Shown here piece by piece: positions 1 to 11,950 of a stretch of 64,000 nt of DNA. The notes below the pieces were generated by a model that saw only the letters and a program-made list of their open reading frames with translations, did no database searches and had not been told where the DNA came from. The DNA lies in the NCBI GenBank assembly GCA_900239685.1, contig OENT01000051.1, forward strand, positions 62,001 to 126,000, given 5' to 3'. The stretch comes from Rotaria macrura. Its lineage: Eukaryota > Rotifera > Eurotatoria > Philodinida > Philodinidae. A program made the translations under genes and the position numbers. Positions within the stretch are counted from its first letter, which is position 1; each line of letters begins with the position of its first letter.

Positions 1-223
1 CTTAATTTTGCAGGATACTGACGTTTTCTTGATAGTAAAACCTATGTATAAATATTCTTCTCGTTTCATTCTACGTTATTCATGAAGAAGTGTTTTGTCG
101 TATCGATTTTAAGAAGTTATTTTTTTAACAGAATATTAATTTCTCATAACAACAAAGAAACATGTGAAGAATACAAAAAAGTAACTTATGTCTAAATTAA
201 AATTGTTCCTTTGTATCATTTAG

Positions 224-2332
224 ATATTGTGGATATAAAACCACCGAATATGGAGGATCTTACTGAAGTAATAACTGGCGCAGAATTTCATCCACGTGAA
301 TGCAATTTATTTGTATACAGTAGTTCAAGAGGTATCATAAGACTATGCGATATGCGACAATCGGCACTTTGTGATCGCCATTGCAAAGGTATAGTTGACT
401 ACATCATTTGAAACATCATATGTTACGATCATCCGTTTCTATTATGCATTTATTTAGTTTTTGAAGAACCAGAAGATCCAACAACGCGTAGTTTCTTTTC
501 TGAAATTATTTCATCTATAAGTGACATTAAATTCAGTCATTCAGGCAGATATATGCTTACGAGAGATTTTCTCAATCTTAAAGTATGGGATTTACAAATG
601 GACAATAAGCCTATTGAAACTTATCCGATACATGAATACCTTCGTACGAAATTATGTGCTCTGTACGAAAATGATTGTATTTTTGATAAATTTGAATGTT
701 GCTGGTCACCACGTGATAAGTAAGTCATAAACGGTATTTTCTTATGAATTAAGAAAATGATAATTGAAAGTACTTTAATTCCTTATCAATACTTCAAGCT
801 ATTACTAAAAAATCTGATTTGGATTCATATACATTTATATTAAATCAATCAACGTCGTCGGCAATTTTCAAGGTGTAGCATAGAATCGAGGGAGCAATAT
901 TCAATTCCATGTGATAGTATTCGCAGAAGATATGTAGTCGAAAATAGTTCAAGACGACAACTGGCAAATGATTTTTAAGAAATCTTTTTATAGATTTGAT
1001 TTAGTGCATATTGCGACTATTTGTTTAACCTTATACTTTTAAAGCATAGAAAAAAAGCGTTGCATTCAATGTCTCATAGGATTGTTATCTATTGCTAGAA
1101 GTATGTTACTTTTGTAAATACAACACTTGTAAAATTTGTTATTCGCCTAGATGATGCATATTCATTTAGTTTTTCAAACAAGACTAATCGTCTGAAATAA
1201 GGCTTCTTCGAAAATTCTAGAATGTAGAATCAAAACGAAAAATAAAGAGAAAAAGAGATTTCCGTTTTTTTCTGTTTCTCAAGAATTAGAAATTATCTAA
1301 GAAAGGCGTAGTGCTAAACACTTGATCATATCTATTCTAATACAGAAGAACGTCAGGCTATTCTATATTGCATTCATCTCATGTTTGATTTTCTTAACTA
1401 AGATTGACTTCGTTGAAGAGTTGCATAAATGAAACTTTGCTTTTCAATGGAGTCTATTAAAACAAAGCAATTGTCCATACGTCTGTCATGTAAAAATCAT
1501 TCGTCAGTTAAGATGACAGACAAATAACTGAATATCGATAGTACTTGTTTGATATAATATTTTTTTCTATGCGCCTTTTACTTTTGATCGCGTTATAGCC
1601 TTAGCCTCTTCATATAATGCAGTATGCAAAAAAATTGGTTTCATCTGTAGAGTTACTAGTATTTTTTTATTTTTCTAAACCGAGCAATGAAAAGATGTTA
1701 TACTTGGTGGTGGGAATAGTTGACATTTATGGAATAGAAATCTGATCATAATTAGCTTTTTAATTTTAACTTAAGAATGATTGAGATAGATAGACACTCG
1801 ATAGACTCTAATGTGCAGACAAGTAAGCGTATGAAATATGAAGTACATATTCTAAATATTAACATCAGATAAAGTTCTTCTAAACGAAGTTTGATCAAAG
1901 AAAAAAAGGAAATATAAGCTGACCATAAAAGACGGTTGATGAAAAATAATTTCTTTAAGTTTTTTATAAGGAGTTAAATTTACCAATTGTTAGTTTATAT
2001 GAATGATGAAAAAAATCTATTTTATTTTTCATTTATTAAGTCATTTACTCACTGGCTCTTATCATAATTTATTTAAAATAACATCACGTTCGACACGTAA
2101 AGATGCAATATTTGAATCATCAAGAGAACAAGCTATTCGACCACGACAATTATTGAAAACCAAGAAAGTTTTACCAACAGCGCGTCGAAATCGTCGTGAT
2201 GAAATCAATTCGGATAGTTTAGAATTTTCAAAAAAAATTCTCCATTGTGCTTATCATCCAACAGACAATATTATTGCGATAGCTACGGCACACAATCTGT
2301 TTACATACGTAGCCAAAGATTCATCTTCATGA
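224..2332 (+). CDS. PPP2R2: PP2A regulatory subunit B55 (PR55), C-terminal half, 5' end outside window
   Basis: Regulatory B subunit of the protein phosphatase 2A holoenzyme, a WD40 beta-propeller that selects substrates for the catalytic dimer. Three exons fit: 224-388, 458-719 and 2041-2332, with TGA at 2330-2332. Junctions are phase-consistent; the first exon starts in mid-codon, so upstream exons lie left of the window. About 238 residues are present. Family signatures seen include [74 protein letters not shown] and [10 protein letters not shown], the last near the carboxyl end as in other B55 proteins. The propeller C-terminus runs [11 protein letters not shown] followed by a short tail, so the 3' end is normal. 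The last intron is 1.3 kb and the one before it only 69 nt. No lesion is seen. B55 identity is firm; which vertebrate paralogue it matches cannot be told from this half. Confidence 0.95.
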
Positions 2333-3181
2333 TCCTAGACAAGCATTTTTTTCATGATTTTTTTCTTTCGTATTCAAATTAGATTATTAAAATGAACAAA
2401 AAAAAACATTCGTCTCTATTTTTCGTTTCTACGTTTGAGCATGTACTTTTTTCTTCATTTCTTTCCTTTCTGTACGCTTCTTATGAATCATTCAATGATA
2501 GATGAAAAAGATATTAGTCATTGCATAGAAAACTTAGGTTTATACATATATATATTTTTTCCAAATGGAAGAACATATTATCGTAATATCATTCTCATGA
2601 TGGAACCTCGGTGATTATTTGTGCCCCAAAACACTCTTAGACGTAATTTTTTTTTCTTCTCTCGATTGTTCGTTTATTCTTCATCGTTATTCGTTCGTTT
2701 TTCTCCTTTAACCTATAGACTGGATCAGTGAGTGTTATCCAGCATCATTCTGTTCTTTTTGATTCATCACTAAATATACACACGTACCATTCCAACATGA
2801 AAACAAAAGAAAACAAAAAGCGAAACACATATAGTACTCTTCTTCCTTGTCTTGTTCCCTCTACTTCTGTCTTTTTTTTTGGTTCGTACTGTTATTCTCA
2901 AAGAAAGACATGTATGGGTGTATATTTTTTATATAGCCCTTTTTTCCTTACCATCGAATCAAACAGAAAGCAGCACCAAAAAATTATTGTATTTCTTTCT
3001 TATCGTTTTTCTTCTTTCATCTTTCGCAAACATTAAAAAAAAGAAACCAACACAGAACAATAAAATGTTTTGAGAAAAAAAAACACTATTTTGTGTTATA
3101 TATCTATATAATATACATATATGTGCATGCATGATTATTGAATACAAGTTTAGCATCTTTCTATTTCTTGTAGTAGTTACA
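2333..3181. other. Intergenic, PP2A B55 to FAD synthase
   Basis: This is AT-rich sequence with long T-runs on the + strand and no convincing coding frame. Short open frames around 2728-3073 are low-complexity Phe/Ser/Lys strings and look random. A pyrimidine-rich stretch ending in TTCTTGTAG at 3165-3173 looks like a 3' splice site just before the FAD synthase start codon at 3182. Confidence 0.6.
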
Positions 3182-3871
3182 ATGACAGTTAATGATGTAC
3201 CTGAAACGACTGATCTGAAGTTAAACGACAAAATTAAGCATTCATTTGCTGTAATTGAACAATCTTTACGTGATTATACACCGAATCAAATAGCTGTGGC
3301 ATTCAATGGTGGTAAAGATTGCACCATCGTCCTACATCAATATTCAATAGTATTGAGTAAAAGGATTTTAGATCCAAACGAAAATTCAATATTCCATGGA
3401 TTATTCATTTATGATAAACCACAGTTCGAAACTGCTTTACAATTTATTGATGAAGCTGTCCTGCGTTATGGCATTAATCTCATTAGAATCGAAGCTTCAA
3501 TCAAAGATGCATTATTTCAATTGAAAACGACTCATCCTCATATTAAATGTGTTGTCATGGGTACTCGTTTCACGGATCCATATTCAGAAAAACTAAATGA
3601 TTTTTCACCAACAGATCCAGCATGGCCTGAATATATGAGATGTAATCCTATATTAAATTATAACCATAAAGATGTATGGAAATATTTGAGAGAATTGAAA
3701 GTGCCATATTGTACACTTTATGATGATGGTTACACGTCTTTAGGTGATAAAGTTAAGACAACTCGAAATGAACGATTGAAATATACAGATAATGATACTG
3801 GTGTGATTAAATACAAACCAGCTTACGAATTAGACGATGAAATCTGTGAACGACACGGGCGTGAAAAGTGA
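3182..3871 (+). CDS. FLAD1: FAD synthase (FMN adenylyltransferase), PAPS-reductase-like, single domain
   Basis: Predicted to transfer AMP from ATP to FMN, making FAD. It matches the PAPS reductase-like domain of animal FLAD1 and yeast FAD1. From the ATG at 3182 it has 229 residues in one exon. The nucleotide-binding P-loop motif FNGGKDC is at residues 41-47, MGTRFTDPYS at 126-135, PTDPAWPEYMRCNPIL at 143-158 and VPYCTLYDDGYTSLG at 174-188; all are conserved in the family. The frame is open to an ATG at 3131, but that adds only a hydrophobic stub, and a good acceptor (TTCTTGTAG, 3165-3173) lies between the two ATGs, so 3182 is preferred. If 3131 were used, the stub could act as a membrane or organelle signal. 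The N-terminal molybdopterin-binding-like domain of vertebrate FLAD1 is absent, so the protein is yeast-like in size. No introns were found in the coding part. Confidence 0.93.
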   Translation: MTVNDVPETTDLKLNDKIKHSFAVIEQSLRDYTPNQIAVAFNGGKDCTIVLHQYSIVLSKRILDPNENSIFHGLFIYDKPQFETALQFIDEAVLRYGINLIRIEASIKDALFQLKTTHPHIKCVVMGTRFTDPYSEKLNDFSPTDPAWPEYMRCNPILNYNHKDVWKYLRELKVPYCTLYDDGYTSLGDKVKTTRNERLKYTDNDTGVIKYKPAYELDDEICERHGREK

Positions 3872-4060
3872 ATTATCAGATTAATTTTTATGCGAATGTT
3901 TTTCTCTTTTGATGATTCATACAATATTGTTGAAGGAAATGAAGATTCTAAGTAAAACATTTTCCGAAAAATATTTCATGAAATGTTAATGTTAATTGAG
4001 AAAAGATATTTTTGTAAAGAACGTTAAAATTTGGATTTTCAAAGACTTGCATATATTTTG

Positions 4061-4063
<3 letters not shown>

Positions 4064-4091
<28 letters not shown>
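4064..4091. repeat. (AT)n microsatellite
   Basis: Uninterrupted alternating AT, about 14 units, 190 bp downstream of the FAD synthase stop codon. Confidence 0.95.
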
Positions 4092-4101
<10 letters not shown>

Positions 4102-4484
4102 GTAGTTATACATGTATATTTTCACAAACAACTATAAAGAAATGATATAAAATTGAAATGTTGAAAAAAGCGATTCTATTCTTTATTCATGATATATCTG
4201 GTAGGCCGTAGCCATTTTTTTCTGAGTCTACTATTCTACAAAATACGAACAAACAGAATGTATTTTCTTAAGATATGAGTTTCCTTAAGAAACGAACTCT
4301 GAACGTAAAAGAACACGAAATTTTGATCGAAGCGATGTTTTGTTTCGAGATTAATCTATGGATCATTTGCAGCAGTGTTCAATTTTCCGAAAAAGTAAAT
4401 TTCCTCGCTCCAAAGAAATTTCCCCCATACTACTGAAATCATCCCCACAGCGGTAACAACGCTAAACACCAGGAAGTTTTGGAA

Positions 4485-4857
4485 ATTAGGGTAATTTCCA
4501 TTAAGTTATGTGTTGCACTCTTCCATCTACATTATAGGAAGAACAAGACCTTACCCTAAAAAATAACAAAAATTTTAGAAATTACCGAACAATTCCGGAA
4601 GTTACCGAGTACTTTCACAAATTTCCAAAATTTCTCTTGCTTTAAGGGCATGGTCTTGTTCTCCCAATAGAATAGATAGAAACGTTCAGAATATAGCGAT
4701 ATAGAAATTTCCGTAATTTCCGACATTGTCCGGTAATTTATAAAATTTCTCTTGTTTTTTAGGGTAGGGTCTTGTTCTTCCTATAGTTCGGATAGAAGGG
4801 TTCAGTTTATAATCTTGTAGAAATTCCCTTTGTGTGTCGGCATTGTCCGATGATTTT
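4485..4857. repeat. Three-copy ~120-bp repeat, one copy inverted
   Basis: Two diverged direct copies lie head to tail at about 4612-4735 and 4732-4857. They share the order AAATTTCTCTTG, then a variant of AGGGTAGGGTCTTGTTCTTCC, then GATAGAA..GTTCAG, then AGAAATT, then ..GACATTGTCCG. A third copy at about 4485-4590 is in the opposite orientation (AGGAAGAACAAGACCTTACC at 4538-4557 is the reverse complement of the core). The inverted and direct copies could fold into a hairpin. No open frame or transposase remnant is present, so a non-autonomous element or a local duplication is likely. Confidence 0.7.
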
Positions 4858-7591
4858 CGAATCAGGTGTTTTGCAGGTTCTTTATGATCGTTGGAAATTT
4901 ATTTTGAAAGGGAAATTTAGTTTTTCTGAAGTTTGAATATACCTCATCTTTTGATCATTGAAGGAACTGGAAACTTTCACAAGGATAAACAAAAATTAGC
5001 CATCAAATTACAAGAATGAAATCCACAAAGAACCAGAGATTTGTACAAAGGAAAATTCCATGTATCATCATACGGAGCATATCAAGAAGAACAAACCCAA
5101 TAGAATCTGGAAAAATAATACTTATAGAAAAGAAATTTGTATTGACATAGAATCATGTTGCGGAAAAAGATATTATCCAACTACTAAGAAATCTGAAACA
5201 TAGACATACATGCATGACGTCCCGAAAACTATCCCATTGACAAAATCGTGCAAGTAGTTAAGTCAATAGACGCCATGTCCCTGTTGAAGTATAATACTTA
5301 TATCGAAATAGAGATTGAATACAGGCTTTGTCAAAAGTAGACTATCCTTTGGTGGCACGCAACTATTCCTTGTCGTCTTCCGTTAATCATTCAGATGTAT
5401 GTATGTCGTGATAAATGCTTATTATAAGTACAAAATGATCCTGGAAGAATTCAACTGTACCAAAGTAATGATTCACTTATACATTTTATCTTGTATAAAA
5501 TATAGCGAGTACAAAAAAGCATGAGATCAAATATTGATTGTTCTATCATTTCCTATTCAACAAGTAGCCACTTTTCACTTAACAGTAAAGATCTTCACAT
5601 ATGGCTACTTTAGATTTGCGATATTTTAGTATGATCTAACTAGTTAGCCCGTCTCCATGTGACACTGGCAAGTTTTCATGAATTGAAACCATTGCGATCA
5701 AACTCGATCTTGCGAATGAACACCGTCAATCTCAATTCCATTTAGATTTCGAATCAGAAGCGTTATAGATTAACTAATATTGAACAGGAATTTAAAGTGA
5801 GTCGAACTGAATATAACTGTTACTATGCTATTAGTTTTCCTTGTGAAAACCTTTACAGAAAGCTTTATACGGACATAATTGACATTGAATGATTTTAATC
5901 GACAAACAATTTCCAAAATGACTCGAGTACATGTGAACTGATCGATAACGAGTAGGTACTTGCAATCATAGTTTATTTTCGTACGTATGCATCTATTATA
6001 TCATGAAGAATAGTAAGATTTTCTTTTCTCTGGAGACGGGTGCTTTTCTCCACGATTTTTGTCTTGTGCAATCAAACTAATACGAGGAAAAAGGTTGCGT
6101 TTCATTCATATAGTTATCTATAGTTCTCAAGAGTAGATAATACTTGAGTTTAAATCCTTCACCTGCAAATGAAAATAGATTGAGAACGATTGCTACTATA
6201 GAATTTCATCAACAGACACGTGTTTTCTAATTAGCAATTTTTTACTATAATGATATTGAATTTAGTGAACATCAGAAGTTTCTTAACAAAATTGTTTTTT
6301 TAATTCTCATTTCTTCGCATAGATATCAGCAACGTTGCATATTCTTTTGCATGATTCAAGTGGTATGAATTTTTTAATTGTGTTTACAATATTATAATCA
6401 TGTGTTAATTTCGAGCAATATCTATTTTTGTATGGCATGATCAATTGCCGAGTGAATTTACATTTAGAAGACAGTAATCGTAAGAGCTCAAAGAGAAAAA
6501 GAAATCGATCTATCATATTTTTTTGTTGTTGTGCTCTTCAGAATGAATCATATTGATGCATCTACGTTCAAATACGGATTTACCTTTGCTGATGCTTCAT
6601 TCATTGTTCCGATGCTATTATTTATCTTTGTCACCGGCTAGCAATGGACATATTTTGACATTGTGATACTGAATAAATTTCTCAATCTATTTAAGGAACT
6701 CGTCATCCATTTAAAATTGAATATTTCCAGAGTCATCATTTTTCTATTTTGTCTTATCGACCTAGTTTCTAAACGATCAAACGGTACATTCCAAGAAGAA
6801 TCAGTAACAACACTCAACGAATGAGATAATATTGGAAGAATATTTTGCGTTTGAAGCAATGATTTTGAATTGATTTGACGAACTATATCGCTATCCTTTT
6901 CAAATATGTTATTTCAAGACAATGTGTCATTGCTGAGAAAGAAAGAGTTTCTCTGTATTTTCTGAAACCTGTCGTTTTCGATGAAACATAAAACAATACT
7001 TGTTCAACAACTTATAAAATATCCTTTTCATACAGATTGTCGTAAAAAGCTAATGAATGTATGTATGTCTTTCGAAAAATATTTGGCATAATCTTTTTAT
7101 CACTCTGATTTAAAGATAATATCACAAACAAATTCAACTAGAAACAGCTGCAATCACCAAACAAGATTTTTTTTGGCTCAAATTCGAATGTAACATGAAC
7201 CATTGTTTCTTAATTCTAGTCATATTTTGAGACATATGGACTAATTTTGAAATCTATTTAGTCAGATAAAAATATCACACTTGTGAACAGCAGAATAAAT
7301 CGATTGCAAAAATTTTAATAAAGTCTTTCATCATATTTAGTATTTTCTTTTATAACATTGAACTCTCAGGGATCAAGTTAATACGTCAATGGGACATCAC
7401 AATATCATCAACCAGGCGAACTAATCTTTGTGCTATAAACTATAAAAGAATCATTCATCATACACACATAAATTATAACCTAAACATGAGAACAAGAACG
7501 TGTATCGATACAAAAAGTACTGCTTTATAGGTAGAAAAGCAGAGAAGTCAACAACCAGGATTTCATAACAGAAGAAAACGAACGAAATAAA

Positions 7592-9828
7592 TTATGCAGG
7601 TACAGGTACAGGTATTAATTCATTTCTTGAAGGTGTTGCTGGATGATTTTGTGTTTTAATCTGTCGATGAATAACCATAAGTGTAAATAGTAATGGTAAA
7701 TGTATCAGACTGTAACGAAAAAGTTTTCTCGATGATTGTGCATCATGATCACGATAGAATTTATATGATAGATAGATTAAATAGAAATTAACGGGTAATG
7801 TATCTAAAGCGAATAACCACGTTGTCATATCAATAAGTGGTGCAACGAATGAGCATGATAGAAATATCATAATTGAATAACGAAGAGATGTTACTAAACA
7901 TAAACGTTCATGAGAAACACACATCATTTTATAACCGGCACGTTCGTATTCACGTCGAATATTCCAACTTAAAGAATTAAAATGTGGAAATTGCCATGCA
8001 TAGAGTAGATATGCAAGTAGAAGAGCACCTAAAAATAGAAATTTATTTCCTTCTTGATTTAAGAGACACATCAACAATGAGAAGATAATGAATCATTACG
8101 AATTTTATCGTACTCTATTCCGATACTTGGCATCGAATGTTTGAAAAGCTCGAAACAATATGTGTTCTTTAGAGCAATATCATATTCTAGAAAATTTTCA
8201 ATCATAATATTTTCTATGACGTCTATACTTTAATACGAATTTGTTAATAGTAAAATCGATTCGACTAAACTACTAAGAATATTAAAACAAGAAGAAAAGA
8301 GATAAGAATTTCTAGAACTCAGTAGAAGATTCAGATCAAATTTTCAATACGACAAAAGATGATCGATTCCATAGCTTCCTATATATTTTCCAAAATTTCC
8401 TAAAAATTTCCTCGAAAGAAAAGAACTCTATTCGAATAGATTCAGTCGTTGTTCATTGAAAAATTCAAAGCATCAACAACATTTCTTTTTCTCAAGTCAA
8501 CAATCAAATCTTTATTTTTCACGCTCACATACTACATTCGACTACTTTGTCTATCTAACTCGACGACACCCTGCATCCATTCATTTATAATGATCTCACA
8601 CAGTGAGAATTTGTTGTATTGATTGTAATCGTAGCTGCCTTTTAATATTACTGTTCAATGTCTCGAACAAGACGATTGAATCGAGTACTCAAGTCAACAT
8701 ATAAAAATGGTTATGTCAGCTTTGTGACTAACCTTAGATTAGAAACTGATCATTCTCTATGTGACACTTGCTACTGACCTGAATCTATTGAGCCTGTGCA
8801 TGCTGTCCAACCCATCACAGGTGGTATTGCTCCGACAATAGATCCTAACCAAGTATTCATGATATGTTTTCGTTTCATTGGTGTATAAACACATGTATAA
8901 AGTAAAAAATTCGATAGTCCAAGTAGACCGGTTAAGGCATTACATCCTAATGTAAGCATCGTGACACCTGAAATTAATGTAACACTAGCGAAACCAATAG
9001 CATGGCGATAACTAAGTATGAAAAAAGATGTTTAAGATGAATATATTAATAAATCGTGTACCTCATTTGACCCAATACAAGTACCCGATTACGAGTACGT
9101 TTCATTTGTGCATCATAAGGAATTTCCATAAGTTGATTAATAGTATTGGCTGAAGCCGATGTTAAAACTGTTCCAAGTGTAACATATGCAAGTAGTGAAA
9201 AATCAACTGGAAGTGGAGCTACAATAAAACCGTAAGCTGCTGTCGTTGCCACAAGAACTAAAAACGAATGATATAATATTTCAGAAAATTTCGATTCCCT
9301 TTGATGTATCATACTAGTGAGATTTTTCTTTGATAATCTTGTATAATAACTACACAGTTCTTTTATTGAAACTTGTGCATTTTTATTTAAGTCTGATGGT
9401 AGTATGGCAATTTCTTGTTCTGTTTCTTTGAATGTATGTTTTGAATCAATATCATCAGTGTTTATAGGTGGATCACAAAATGGTTGTGATGTTTTGCTTG
9501 CTGTTGATGAAAGATCAAGAATATTGCTATTTGTTTTATCATTTTGTTTAATTGTTGTTGTTGCTGAACTAGTTATCCATTCATCCGAATTAGCTACCGG
9601 AGAAACTTTCGGACGAGGAACTGACGCAAACTTTCGATAGGATGTTATTGGTGTCTAAGAAAAGAACTTTATAGAAATAAGTAGAACTTCAGAATAACTA
9701 GTTACAATCGATGGTAAACGATATTGTCGAGAAACATTTGCAGATATCAATTGAATCGATTGTATACGTATGCAAGAAATCGTTTGTCCATAACGAGGTA
9801 CAATGAAAGAAAATAATAATCGATTCAT
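7592..9828 (-). CDS. COX10: Protoheme IX farnesyltransferase, mitochondrial (heme O synthase)
   Basis: Adds a farnesyl group to heme b to make heme o, the first step towards heme a of cytochrome c oxidase; an integral protein of the mitochondrial inner membrane (UbiA family). Five exons read from the - strand: 9828-9706, 9654-9315, 9257-9062, 9011-8779 and 8028-7592, all phase-consistent, giving 442 residues, close to usual COX10 length. The N-terminus (MNRLLFSF, then Arg/Ser/Ile-rich, no acidic residues early) looks like a mitochondrial presequence, followed by a Ser/Thr-rich linker to about residue 130. The catalytic prenyl-diphosphate motif [18 protein letters not shown] is at 195-212. Later hallmarks are [38 protein letters not shown] and [13 protein letters not shown], set among several hydrophobic segments. 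The first three introns are only 50-57 nt; the fourth is 750 nt. The second is a frame-neutral 57-nt intron (see findings). Confidence 0.96.
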
Positions 9829-11950
9829 TATGAAATCTAATTCATCTAGAAATACGAATATAATATTAAAGAAAAAAACTTGATGATTATAATCCGACAA
9901 AAACACTAGAAAATCAATGAGTATGGTGTTTCACTATACTTAACTACCATATAATCTTCGGATATTTTCTACGTGAGTAATCTTCGACTTTTCAATGTTG
10001 AGTTCATTCTTGGTTTCTCCTACAAAACAGTTTTGATTGAACTATTGAAATGAATTCATAGATTTATAACATTTGTTTTTCTTAATTCATTGCAAATTTC
10101 GTTCGTAGAACTCGTGGTCGAATAGAGACTGAAACATAATTAATTGTAGAAAAGCCTTGAATTATGGACATTAACAGATCATATTATTTCTAGCCTAAGC
10201 ATTATCACGAATTTTTTTAACGATTTATTGTTTTTATGTACCCGTACCCGATCAATAAAATTCTTCTTTCATTGGCTATTTGCACGTACATTGAATATAC
10301 ATGCATACATACACACAAGTCTGAGGTATCGCGATGAGACTATTAGCGACTGACTTATATCGGCATCTATGGAAATTCCCGATCAATTGATTTTTTTAAT
10401 AGTCGGCATTTTCTGTCAATTGCGAAAAATACGAATTTATATCAAAGATATCGAATCTGACCATTTGCCTCTAGAATTATCGATATAGATACAAATCTTT
10501 ACTTATGAGGGGAAGTCTCCAACTGTGACACGCCAACTAAGCTCATATTTTGCCCATAAGTAGGACCCGGTGAGACTAGTAGATCCAAAAACTTGCTCGT
10601 GTCCATACGATGGTCTCTCTGACCTATAGTCGTTTTGCTGCATTTTTGACTTCTGGCAAAGTATTCATGCACAAACCTAAACACAAAATTTTGACCTGGA
10701 ATGTTGTCCATGAATAGGTATCCTAGTCATACGAGTGTCCAAAACGTTCAGTCAAAAATAATGTTTTTTTTTCTCAAAATATTGAATATTGAAGAAACTC
10801 GGTATTCTTTCATTTTCTTGTCACATATGATCGTTTGTTCAACATTCAATATCTTGAGACGAAAACATTATTTTCGACTGAAATTTTTAGGATACTGTAA
10901 TGGCTAGGATACCAATGCATGGGCAAAATTCCAGATCCAAATTAAATCATCAGGTTTTTCTATGAATATTTTGCCAGAGGTCGAGATGCAGTAAAACGAC
11001 CATAGGTCAGAGAAACCATCGTATGGACACGAGCCCGTTTTTGGTTCTTCTAGTCTCACTGGGTCCTACTTAGTGGGCATAATATGAGCTTGATCGGAGT
11101 GTCACAATAGAGGACTTTCCCTCGTTAGTATAATGAATCTCGTTTGTTTTTCATGTATCAATGTTCTCTCATATAATTGAAAAAAATTGAATATGAATTT
11201 GTTTTTGAACGAAATCGTTCCGATTCAATTCGATCGTATCATTCGAGAAATTAGAAAACAACATTGAAATATGGGAATGTTTTTTAGAACAGCTCATCGA
11301 AGATTCACAAAATTGTATCGAACTGTTCATCTTTTTACATGTTCTCTATTAAAAATTGTGAAGGTGTATTCTAATTGAAATACAAAACTCTTCGCTATAT
11401 TCAGGTTCGATAAGAATTAAATTTTTGCTGTTATGATTCAGAAAATGAAGTTTAAAAATAATTCAGGATATCTATTAGAAAAAAACAACAAAATCAAAGT
11501 TCTATTTGTTTCCGTTTTTAGTATTTCTAATTCTGGAAACTTCATTTCCTTATTTCAGTTCTATACTAGCCTATTCAAACTGTTAAACTGTAGACAAACA
11601 AGTGTCATGTTGATATTGATTATTCACAACGAAAACATATTAGAAGCAAAGAGAGAACTACAGTCGTTTAGCAATCTTTCCATTCAGAAAATAAAAGTGT
11701 CATCAACCTTTTCTGCAAAGTATTGAAGCATCCTCATCATTATTTTCTCACTATGTGCTAAATGAAAGAAGAACATTTCATACAAAAAGCAAAAATTAAT
11801 ATATTATATTCATCAAATATAAGACTAAATGATTACATATGTATTATAATTTGATCGAACATCAAACAAAACATAGAAAAGGTTCCAAGAATGTTATGTT
11901 TTTTTGGTCTTAATGCATTAACAATATTTTTAACGTCCAATACAGACTGG
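9829..11950. other. Intergenic, COX10 to arrestin gene, carrying a foldback element
   Basis: Holds the COX10 5' flank and the long inverted-repeat element at 10502-11130 (listed separately). A frame open upstream of the COX10 ATG to 9906 is hydrophobic and broken by a possible acceptor (ATTTCTAG) before the start, so it is taken as 5' leader or intron. An open frame at 11433-11726 on the + strand lacks any recognisable feature and is judged chance. Confidence 0.5.
10502..11130. mobile_element. Long terminal inverted-repeat (foldback/MITE-like) element, non-autonomous
   Basis: Left arm about 10502-10795 and right arm about 10836-11130 are imperfect reverse complements over almost their whole length, leaving a loop of roughly 40 bp. 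Paired landmarks are AGCTCATATT (left) with AATATGAGCT (right), GTAGGACCC with GGGTCCTAC, CTCGTGTCCATACGATGG with CCATCGTATGGACACGAG, and AATAATGTTTT with AAAACATTATT. The termini read CTTATGAGGGGAAGTC on the left and, reverse-complemented, CTAACGAGGGAAAGTC on the right. Both ends abut TA dinucleotides (10500-10501 and 11131-11132), compatible with a TA target duplication as in Tc1/mariner or related elements. No transposase frame lies inside, so it would depend on an enzyme supplied in trans. The family assignment is inference; the inverted repeat is plain in the sequence. Confidence 0.8.

Larger units (their letters stand above)
3872..7591. other. Gene-poor intergenic region, FAD synthase to COX10
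   Basis: No supported gene was found in this 3.7 kb. It holds an (AT)n tract at 4064-4091 and a threefold repeat at about 4485-4857 (listed separately). On the - strand an open stretch at 6645-6915 (about 90 codons) and a shorter one at 6307-6516 have somewhat protein-like composition. They match no family I recognise, and I could not join them by splice sites. Confidence 0.55.

Noticed and set aside
1..223. A further PP2A B55 exon at the left edge (possible acceptor TTTTGCAG at about 6-13)
   Set aside because: The frames after it are soon stopped and do not give the residues expected just before VDIKPPN, so the preceding exon must lie outside the window.
5646..6040. Inverted pair CCCGTCTCCA (5648-5657 and 6031-6040) as ends of a ~390-bp element
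   Set aside because: Only ten bases match exactly, flanks diverge at once, and no clear target duplication is seen, so chance is possible.
9404..9640. + strand open frame of 78 codons
   Set aside because: Antisense of COX10 exon 2, which is in phase with the conserved exons on either side.
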